The position numbers were made by a program, and so were the translations under genes. Shown here in pieces: positions 11,176-19,988 of a DNA stretch of 64,000 nucleotides. The notes beneath the pieces were generated by a model. It searched no databases, was not told where the DNA came from, and worked only from the letters and a program-made list of their open reading frames with translations. The stretch comes from Hydrangea macrophylla (lineage: Eukaryota; Streptophyta; Magnoliopsida; Cornales; Hydrangeaceae). The number at the start of each line of letters is the position of its first letter. Position 1 is the first letter of the stretch. The stretch lies in contig CM066988.1 of the NCBI GenBank assembly GCA_033977485.1, positions 74,143,169 to 74,207,168 on the forward strand. The letters run 5' to 3'.

Positions 11176-11183
11176 TATATATA
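11176..11183 (-). promoter_or_regulatory. TATA box of element D LTR
   Basis: Minus strand CCCTATATATACCCC. It lies between the two CAATCGATTG clusters; the right LTR has the same block near 16626. Confidence 0.6.
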
Positions 11184-11243
11184 GGGAGGGAAAAATAATC
11201 ACAACCACACAAAACCAACGAGGTGGCCAACTCCAGCTACTTC

Positions 11244-11360
11244 CAATCGATTGATACCAGGTGTCAATCGATTGGGGTTAGGTCGGCAGGATACCAATCG
11301 ATTGGTAAAACATCCAATCGATTGACATATCAATCGATTGAGATAAGGTCAATCGATTGA
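11244..11360. repeat. CAATCGATTG array, 6 copies, upstream cluster (element D left LTR)
   Basis: Six copies of the palindrome, 60 to 180 bp upstream of the TATA box on the minus strand. The right LTR has the same six at about 16694..16810. Confidence 0.9.
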
Positions 11361-11431
11361 ACACACAACCTCACCAAAGGCTAAGAAAAGTACTAGGGAT
11401 CTATATATACCTGAAAATACAGGGTATTACA

Positions 11432-12684
11432 TCATCCACCACTTATCAAAAGATTTCATCCTCGAAATCTGAAGCAGTAGCCCCTATTACCAAAAAGAAA
11501 TCCATCTCGCAAGACAGACTCTAAATGCTCACGTTCTCGTTTTACATAAATGATTACATCAGCGGCCAACGGGTGCAAGTTCTAGATACGCGATACGAAA
11601 ATATCAACGATCTATGAGTACTAGGGTGACAACTACCAAATCCTCGGGTTTAGATATATAAAATTCGTAAGTCAAACTTCGGGAAAAGGTTCTAGGTAGC
11701 AAAATCTAATCATCCCACAAATCTGAAACGGCTAGTCCCCAAACACACAAGGTTCCTCCCTTGTGCCAAACTCCACGGTGTAATGGTTCTATCGATCAAA
11801 TGTTCTAATCTCATCTAAGTTGTAAAGAAGCGTTGCCGTCTACTCTGGTTTCAAAGATGCTTCACACTGTGCTGACGATGTCTCTACTGCATCATCAGTT
11901 GACTGTCTTCTTATCTCTGGACTTCTCGTTATGATTGCTAGCGTCCTTAGTCGGTCTCTTATTGCACAAGACGTCCTTATAAAACTCTTTAGTATGCTGA
12001 CTTAAAAGCATCATGACTCTAACATCGTAGTTGTTGATTCGAGCTTTCTCATGTGTCTCCAAATTCTCACGTATTATTAATATAATCATCTCTCGAGTTT
12101 GTACCATCCATTGAATACTCATTTTACTCCCACGTACTAATCAAATAGGTTAGGCAGAACTACATACTGATATCGTGAGTCGATCTATTGTATAACTTCT
12201 TGACTGGATGAAAGCAACAGATAATCGGTGTCGAAAAGAATCCTTCTATGGTACTCTTGTAATTCTGGTGTTGTCTCTGCGTTACTCGTATCTCTTCTCG
12301 TATACTCGCAATCTTCTAGTTCGTCCTCTCTTGTTAAGGCTACATCTAAAGCAATTTAGATTCCTCATCTCTAGTCTCTGTCCAACATACCAATGGTTGG
12401 CATAGTCTTTTGATAGGGAGGCAATTGACGTCATATAAGGATGCAAAAGAAGTCATATGGGATGCAATTGGTGTTATACAGGGATGCAAATGATGTCATA
12501 CTTATTCTTGGAAAACTTACTGTCATAGACGATTATTGATCAGTGCCAAATGGGGTGTTTGGGGTATCTACAATTTATGGTGTAGGCTAATCTTCTTACA
12601 ATTAATCAAATGGATGTAAAACTTCCTTCAATATCGGGATCATATGTAATACATGATGTAGGTGATGAGGGTTGTACCTTCTGT
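11432..12684 (-). other. Element D: non-coding stretch between gag and 3' LTR
   Basis: 1.25 kb without recognisable pol sequence on either strand. The end next to the LTR (minus strand) keeps a block like the TTTCGAGGATGAAATC sequence that precedes the PPT in many plant gypsy elements, followed by a degraded purine tract. Pol was therefore lost while the 3' end was kept. Confidence 0.6.
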
Positions 12685-13827
12685 CTATCGTCCTTGTCTA
12701 AGTTGAGATCCATTACTTGTATGGTGAGTCTGCCCTCGTGGTACTTGTTGCGATGGAGCATTGTGTTGCATCTCTAGTTCTGGACAAAACTTACAGACAT
12801 GACCAACTTTATCACAGTTAAAACACCGTATTCCACATCCATTAGATTTCCTTGATGTTCTGCATTCTTGGGAATGGTGCCATGCTACTCCACAATTGTA
12901 GCAGATATCTCGTTCTCTGTGCTGTGTTGGAGTCATCATTAGTTTTGATTCTTTCTGGTCGTTCCCCATCCTCTTACGCTTCTGGCGGTTGCCTATGTAA
13001 CTTCTCTCTGTATTTCCTTGTTGAACTTGGTTAGTTGCCAACACAATCTGACTATCTCTTCCTCTCTGATCCGTTAGGGGAAACTGATCGTACTCTGGAA
13101 ATATCTTATCAAAGTATGGTCCTTCACTAATCTGAGTATCGTCTTCTAGCTTTGTTTCCATTTCTACCAGAGCTTCGAAAGATTGATCTAAATGTCCTAT
13201 AGTCATATGACGGATATGTGGAACTAGTCCCTGATGATATCTTTTGATCTTCCTTCTTGGGGTATCGATCATATGCGGCGCAAATCGTGATAGCCTCTCG
13301 AATTGAGTTGTATATTCTGGCATTGTAAAACTACCTTGGACTAATCGTATGAACTCCATCTCCATTTTGTTCTTCTCGGATTCTGGAAAGTACTTTTCTA
13401 GAAATCGAGTCTTGAATGATTCCCAAGTCATCCTTCCTACAACTTCTTCACCTATCGTAGCTTTCACTGCGTCCCACCAATCTGCTGTTGAGAATGTCAG
13501 TTAAAATATAGCCAAATGTCTTTTCTCAGTGTCAGTACATTCGAGTGTCTCAAATATCAGTTCTATCTGGCGAATCCATTGCTCAGCTTGCCATGCTCCC
13601 GTTAATCCGGTAAAGGTCTCTGGTTGAAGAGCACAAAATTCCTTTAGCAGCTTGACTCTTGTCTGTCGTACTGGTGCTTCATTGCCGATGACGTGATCCG
13701 CACGATTGATAACTTGTTCCATGCGACGGATGAAAACTTCGACGATTCCTGTTGGATCTATCTCAGGAGGTACTACACTAGGTACTCCATTCAGCTGGCC
13801 CAGGTTTCCTTGAGTCGTCCTAACCAT
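12685..13827 (-). pseudogene. Element D gag (capsid-nucleocapsid)
   Basis: One minus-strand frame of 380 codons from ATG at 13825..13827 to the stop at 12685, with a single in-frame TAA at 13501..13503. It encodes a Ty3/gypsy Gag, the particle protein that packages element RNA. The capsid domain has AEQWIRQIELIFETLECT, DWWDAVKATIGEE (just after the stop) and FLEKYFPESEK; near the C-terminus are two CCHC zinc knuckles, CYNCGVAWHHSQEC and CFNCDKVGHVCKFC, both with all four ligands. The sequence fits the Tekay/Del chromovirus group and is related to the gag of element C. No protease follows. Apart from the one stop the frame is open, in contrast to the older elements here, which agrees with a recent insertion. 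Confidence 0.88.
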
Positions 13828-14535
13828 AACGAGTACTGGTAGTGTTCGGTGTCGCTACCTACAATGAAAATCTATTCGGTCAGACACATTCTATCTTACA
13901 GCTCAAGCAAGAACAAAACATGTGGTAACCAATATATAGTACCACTATATAATACGATCACATTAAGCAATACGGATATAAGAATATAACCATAGAGGTC
14001 AGTATATCTACCAAGCATACTCCAATATATCTATGCTCAAGACATGGATTACGAAACTATAGGTTCTACACGTAACGTCAAATCTAAACATTCTATTCCC
14101 ATTCTCAGGTTCCAAGCTATGAGTATTGTTCAACTAAAATGTGAGAACACTCAACTAACATGTGGCTTAAGGTAACAGGATAATCCTATCCTAAACCTGT
14201 TTGTATTTCTACGACATACCGACTATTCTGAGATCGCTCAGGAATTCATCAGCGTCTAAAATCCAACGGTTCTATATATATAGGATCTCCACAACCACAA
14301 CTAATTCTCAACGCCTTGTTCTCTGTGAACTCAGCTATCAACAGTTCTAACGATTCCTATCGGCTCTAACAGTTACTACCTGCTAACGAAACATTCTCAG
14401 ATGGATTCTTCAAACTTCTCGTCTACATGACAAGATTCCAGTTCTATCTCATCTCAACTAATCCTCATGCTATCGATATTAACTTAGGACTCAGGTTCTA
14501 ATCACAAAAGACAAGCGGTTAACAACTGAAACCTA
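13828..14535 (-). other. Element D leader
   Basis: About 700 bp between PBS and gag on the minus strand. No ORF or motif recognised. Confidence 0.6.
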
Positions 14536-14548
14536 GGCTCTGATACCA
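14536..14548 (-). other. Element D primer binding site (tRNA-iMet)
   Basis: Minus strand TGGTATCAGAGCC, seven bases after the LTR end. This is the common plant initiator-tRNA-Met PBS and fixes the element on the minus strand. Confidence 0.88.
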
Positions 14549-14555
14549 AAAATCC

Positions 14556-16881
14556 TGTCACGCCCCGGAGCAGCATAAATAGAGAAAAATAAATTTCCTT
14601 TATGGGTCCATAGGGAATGACGGGTGAATAACCGCGTTGTCATCTACTCAAACCAATAAACACCACGATAGGGAGGATGCTATTCATAGAACATATCTTA
14701 TTAACATTAATCAGAGGCTACAGCGGAAACTATAAAAGGTATGGAAGCAACAGATGCCCAAGTACCAATTATAAAAGTCTACTAAATCTATTACAACAGC
14801 TGGTTTATAGTCTCAGGCCTATAACAATAACAACAACAGATATAAACTAACTATTACAAGCAGCACGTCTTCTTCTCCAAGCCTTCAGCTCCAAGACCGG
14901 CAGAACATCAGTCTCTCGTCCTCAAGTCCTGCGAAGCTCTAGACATTGGAATGTCCAGGGCATAAACGCCATCAGCTTTGGATACAAAGCTGAGTGAGTA
15001 CATTAAACAACACTCCTCACCGTTATTGTTCAGCATCTTAAAATGCGGTTAATCTCTTAACAATGGCGTCACTCACGGACATAGCAAAGGCCTCAGTAAA
15101 CTGTACATTAATCAAAGGTAATAGGAATAACAGGAAACGTAGTAATGACAAAGACAAGGATCATGGTATAATATCTTATCACATATTCATCAAATCCATG
15201 CATGTAACCCATGCATATACCTTTACGTCGGGACGCTGGATCCACGACTGAACCATCTTCTTACTAGCCATTCTCATATTCATATCCATATCCATCTCTG
15301 TATCCGTACGTTGATACCATAATCCAAATTCGTATCCATACGTAGATACCATAGTACCAATCGGAATCACCCGACTAGGCAGTAGGTCCTACAATCCCTT
15401 GTTAGGGTTACCGGTCGTCTACACGGTACCACCTATCTGTAAACGATGGAAGCGGCACAACGGACGTCTTCTACGCTGTGTATATTCTCACTGGTCGACT
15501 ACACGGTGAAAATACATTAGGGCACTAGCCGGACGTAATCGTCAACGGTACACTGGACGTCTTCAACAGTGCATACGCATCACTGGACGTCTTCAACAGC
15601 GAGAGGCGCACTAGGAACTCTAATCGTCCCACGTCCACCCGACTCGTCAGCCGTTGATCCCATGGATCCAAAGTACACATATCTCATATTCAACATAAGC
15701 CACATGTCCCATTTCTCATCAGCTTCTCTTACCTCTTCACATCACTATCCCATGTATGCTGACACATGTTATGAAATGCTCATATACTAAGTACAGAAAA
15801 TGCCACATGCTCTGTATTAATCATATCTACTGATTACTGATTATTAACATGCAGTTGTATTCCGTTCTACTATTCAGTTTGACAATAACATATGACAGTT
15901 AAACAATTCATCTCATATCGATAGTTAACATAGGATAATTCATCTCGTAATATCAATGACAATTGCATATAAGTCTAGTCCTGACATAGTACTTATAAAT
16001 CTTATCCATACAGCGCAATAACCTATATGGTACAACTATTAACAGGTCTGATATATCACAAATATAAGACAACATACAAATAACATTCTGCTCATATCCA
16101 ATCGATTGAACAAACATGTCAATCGATTGGAAACAATATCAATCGATTGGACAAAATATCAATCGATTGAAATATCAATCGATTGGAACCCATGGCAATC
16201 GATTGAACTCTGTCTTCTTCCTCAAAACTGCTGGTTTTATATATAAAAACATTGGGGTCCTCTTTCCTCCTCATGCACGTTATTATACACACATAAACAT
16301 CACAAAACAAACCTCCTTGAGTGAGTTAATAAACTCACCTCTCCCGGCGGTCCGTTGACGGCGTCCCGAGCTCCGCGGCGGCGGCTATGGTGAGTTCTCT
16401 TTCCTCTCTCTTTCTTCTCTGCTCTCTCTTTCTCTGTCCGTCTCTGTTCTCTTTCTGTCCTACTCTTCTTCTTCTTATTATTCTTCCTCTCCTCTTCTTC
16501 TTCTCTTCTTTAACCCGAGAGTGTGTGTGTGTATATATATAATGTGTGTATATATATGAGAGTATATATCTCTCTCTCTCCCAAACACACACACAAGCAA
16601 ATATATATATGTATAAGGGAAGGGGTATATATAGGGAGGGAAAAATAATCACAACCACACAAAACCAACGAAGTGGCCAACTCCAGCTACTTCCAATCGA
16701 TTGATACCAGGTGTCAATCGATTGGGGTTAGGTCGGCAGGATACCAATCGATTGGTAAAACATTCAATCGATTGATATATCAATCGATTGAGATAAGGTC
16801 AATCGATTGAACACTCAACCTCACCAAAGGCTAAGAAAAGTACTAGGGATCTATATATACCTGAAAATACAGGGTATTACA
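14556..16881 (-). repeat. Element D 5' LTR (right copy)
   Basis: 2326 bp, same structure as the left LTR. It has six CAATCGATTG words downstream of the TATA box (16099..16205) against ten in the left LTR, and six upstream (about 16694..16810). Confidence 0.88.
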
Positions 16882-18077
16882 ATTTGTCAGAAGGACAATC
16901 CGATGGGCCCCGCTCTTGACCCCAACAATATCTCTCCTCCATCTCAAACCCCGAGGGAACAAAGGCACAGGAGCCATGCCATCCTCATCCTCACCCGACT
17001 CATCGGTAGGGGTAGGAGCCAACATCTTTAGGTACTCAAAGCTCTAGAGCTGCACAGAAAAAGTGAAAGTTAAAAACAACAGAAGCAAGAAAGGGCCAAA
17101 AAGAAAAGGAAAAAGTCACAGAACATACCTCCCAAGCTTGCCAGAACCCTCTAGTGGATTTAATGCCGCCATGGGAAACCTCACCCATGTGCTTATAAAG
17201 GTGGGCCGGGGCAGTACCACCCCAATCGTAAGATGGAATCTTGCCGATAGTCGCCAAGCAAGTAAGGAGCTGCAGGCTCACCCGGTCATTCTGTGTCGCA
17301 AAAATAGAACAGCCAAGAATATACAAGAGAAAGGCCCGTAGCAACTGTCGGTCATTGAGAGTGTGTCCTCCCCTTCCATAAGCCCGATAAAGCCAATTGT
17401 AGGGGAACCGATGTCCCTCCAGATTAGGAGGGACAGCCTCGATCAGCACCTCAACAACTTTGGGATCGATCTCATAAAAATAATCCAGGATCAGGCACTT
17501 CCCGCCAACTCTCAAGCCAGTAATCATGGAAAACTCAAAGGGTATCATTGTCATTTTACTGAACGACAAATCGAAAGTATTTATCGTGTCCCACCATCTC
17601 TCCGCTAGAGCATAGAAGTGGGCCAAGTCATTGGTACTCTTCAAAACTAGGCGGACAAAGTCGCCTAATCCGGCATCGTCTACCATTTGTTTTATAGCAG
17701 GCAAAAGTTGAGTATACCACCGAAAGGCGTGAGCAAGACTATTGCGGCCCTTTAAGGTCACCTTTGGTACCTGCACAAATCAAAAATAGCAAAAACAAGC
17801 ACAAGTCACTATTCACGACCAAGAGTCCATCTTCACAAAATCAACAAATGAACACAAAACGAGCTTCCAACAATCTCTAGGTGCACACTATGGTTCATAA
17901 AACTAGCACAATACACATGAATAGTCTTGAACTGCCAAAAGTTTCATATACCTGACTCACTAGAGCTGCGGTCGAAAGGTGACATTTTGGGTCATGCAAA
18001 ATCAACTCCGGGGGTTGGCTCTCGACCCTTACCCATTCCTTGGCCTTCTTAGAGAGACGCCTCGAGCTTGAAGCCAT
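16882..18077 (-). pseudogene. aORF-a (plant-mobile-domain-like), copy 1, 5' part: exons 1 to 3
   Basis: Upstream half of the antisense gene on the minus strand. ATG at 18075..18077 (MASSSRRLSKKAKEWVRVES). Exon 1 17952..18077 (42 codons), intron 181 bp (17771..17951), exon 2 17129..17770 (214 codons), intron 85 bp (17044..17128), exon 3 from 17043 to the element D insertion at 16882. All joints are GT-AG and phase 0. Exon 2 has RWWDTINTFDLSFSKMTM, MITGLRVGGK and LLTCLATIGKIPSYDWGG, the pattern of the plant mobile domain (PMD, the MAIN/MAIL1-type family and related transposon proteins). Exon 2 is fully open here. An additional 5' UTR intron lies upstream. Captured PMD genes are known in plant transposons; the assignment is from memory of the family. 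Its role in the element is unknown. Confidence 0.75.
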
Positions 18078-18081
18078 GGAT

Positions 18082-18180
18082 CTATAAAGAAAATGGAAGT
18101 TAAAATTGAACTTTCTTCTTTAAAGTTAGAGGAAACTAAAACACCAATCAAAATTCTAATCGTGGGGGAAGATTACTCAC
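18082..18180 (-). other. 5' UTR intron of aORF-a, copy 1
   Basis: Minus strand CAG|GTGAGTAATC at 18180 and TTTATAG|ATCCATGG at 18082, 99 bp. Copy 2 keeps the same donor and an equivalent acceptor (42144..42241, 98 bp). Confidence 0.65.
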
Positions 18181-18360
18181 CTGAGCGTGCATAATCTACA
18201 TTTTGACGGATTTGAGTTCCAAAAATACCCCAAAATGGCCAAAAATGAGCTTTAGAACTCAAAAACCCAAATATACAAACATGGAGTCTGGCCAGCCGGT
18301 GCTACCATGGCACTGACCAATTACCGCTGTAGCAGTGGCCCAGTGCCACCATGGCACTAC
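18181..18360 (-). promoter_or_regulatory. Putative promoter of antisense gene aORF-a, copy 1
   Basis: On the minus strand a TATAT motif lies at 18271..18275, about 90 bp upstream of the UTR intron donor. Just upstream of it are GGTGCTACCATGGCAC (18299..18314) and the 17-bp palindrome AGTGCCACCATGGCACT (18342..18358), the same word type as in the U3 of the Tat LTR. Copy 2 has a single imperfect word at 42361..42377. Promoter function is inferred from position. Confidence 0.5.
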
Positions 18361-19988
18361 TCCTCGCGGGCCCTACTAACCTTTGTTTCAGCCCTTTTTG
18401 GCCTTTTTCAGCTCGTTTCTGGCCCCGATTAACCCCAGTGGCCCATTTCAGTCAAGATTTACAAGGATCTACCCCCAGTGATCTGAAAGTTGTCAGGGCT
18501 AACCCCAGTAGGAAAAGATTGGAAAAGATCGGCTCCCAAGAGTCCAGATCAGTCTTTTCGGATCAACTGTCGCAAAATTTGATCAACCATGAGAGTTTCA
18601 CTAATGGATCCTGGTTCTCAGTTAGAATACAAAAGAAACCAGTTAGGAGAGATTCTCAGAGACTCCCATAGACAAAAACAACTCCCTCAGGCCATAACCG
18701 GCTCTTTTGGATTGAGTGTCGCAAGATTTGATCAACCGTGAGAGATTCAGAGATGGGTCCTGGTTGTTGGTCAGCAAGACTCGATCAACTGTGAGAGTTT
18801 TAGAGATAGGTTCTAGTTCTCGATCGACAATTAAGAGAGGCTTTCAGAGTCTCCCCCGCTATCCACAACGGAAAAAAAGCTCCTGAAGGCCATAACCGGC
18901 TCTTTTCGATTGAGCGTCGCAAAATTTGATCAACCATGAGAGATTCAGAGATGGGTCCTGGTTCTTGGTTAGCAAGACTCGATTAATAGTGAGAGGTTCA
19001 GAGATGGGTTCTGGTTCTCGCTTAACACTAAAAAAAAAAGATTCTTAGAGAGTCCTCTACCACCCCCAGCTGAAGAGAACAGGGAACGACGACTTCTACC
19101 GGCTTTCTAGATTGGACAAGGGTCAGTCGTAGATTAAAATATTATCAACAGTCTAGAGATCCTGGCTCCCAAGGCAAGCATCGCCTAGTTACAACCAAAT
19201 TACTCTATGATGACCAAAACTCTGTGTCTGTCGGTTACTGCCATCACTTGTCATATGTTAGTCGCCGTGAGCTTCCTCACTCACCAACTATCGTGAGCTT
19301 TCTCACTTGTCAGTTATCGCAAAAACCTTCTCCTGTCGGTTATCTTGAAATTTCTCATCCTTCACTTGGTATCCAGAACTTCCATGTCCATCAGTTACCT
19401 TTAGTTGCCATCCTCAAGGACCTCACATCCGATTCTACCCGTAAAGCGCACTTCCGAAGCTTAAAAAGTTTGCCCCGAGGCCCAGAGTCTTCAAACATTT
19501 TGATATCTTTATCAGAATTGACCACTGCATAAGAGTTAGATAAACTTTAACACAACACAAGTCCACTTAGAGTGGCATATACCCCACAGCACCAACTCAT
19601 GCTGGGATCATCAGTACCATAAAAAGCATGCATAAAACCCATTAAGGATGGAAAATATACCATAGTCATGATAGAATTACAATAGGACTCAGCACACAGT
19701 TCATATCACATTCATGCATTCCATATCATCCTCATAGCATAGCATCCACCTATCTTGCATGTATGATTTGTTCTTTTGTGCCCCAAACTACATCTTGGTC
19801 TGATTTCCCTTTGGATACATAGGCAGCTCACATAGAGCACGACTAGCATTGACCTCAGCATCATCCTTGCATCTTTTGCAATGTTTTTATCCTAAATCTA
19901 TAGCCTCCAAAAAATCTATCTCTTCAGAGCTTTGGCACTTGCTTGCTACATGCGTTGCCTCACAAGTTCATGCCAAAGAGGGGCAAAC
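18361..19988 (+). other. 3' untranslated region of Tat copy 1 with degenerate repeats and PPT
   Basis: Between about 18580 and 19010 a GATCAACCRTGAGAG..TCAGAGATGGGTCCTGGTTCT unit occurs five times with degeneration. From 19220 to 19345 short GTYGGTTAT/TCAGTTATCGC-like repeats follow. A stray relic of the 100-bp 3' repeat (CTGATTTCCCTTTGGATACATAGGCAGCTC) lies at about 19799..19828. The block ends with the purine-rich tract AAAGAGGGGCAAAC (19975..19988), which is the PPT for LTR2. No gene is seen. Confidence 0.7.

Larger units (their letters stand above)
9037..11431 (-). repeat. Element D 3' LTR (left copy)
   Basis: 2395 bp, TG..CA ends on both strands. On the minus strand: U3 with six CAATCGATTG words (11244..11360), a TATA box at 11176..11183, a pyrimidine/purine simple-repeat tract (about 10940..11130), a second array of ten CAATCGATTG words (10580..10758), then R-U5. 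It is 69 bp longer than the right LTR because of the second array. Small ORFs inside are not coding. Confidence 0.88.
9037..16881 (-). mobile_element. Element D: gag-only Ty3/gypsy element, minus strand, TSD ATTTG
   Basis: Two long LTRs (9037..11431 and 14556..16881) flank 3.1 kb. ATTTG is duplicated at 9032..9036 and 16882..16886. Read on the minus strand the LTR starts TGTAATACCC and ends GTGACA, followed by a tRNA-iMet PBS. The gag resembles that of Tekay/Del-type chromoviruses. No protease, RT or integrase is present; after gag only 1.25 kb of non-coding sequence leads to a PPT-like end. The LTRs differ by only about 20 substitutions in the first 1.5 kb by my count, so it is young. It needs proteins in trans if it moved in this form. 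Confidence 0.88.

Noticed and set aside
11895..12405. Short ORFs between gag and LTR of element D as possible pol relics
   Set aside because: No RT, RNase H or integrase motif could be found on either strand.
17063..17608. Plus-strand ORFs of 81 to 92 codons
   Set aside because: They are opposite exon 2 of aORF-a, whose minus-strand frame is 214 codons long, conserved in copy 2 and shows a family pattern.
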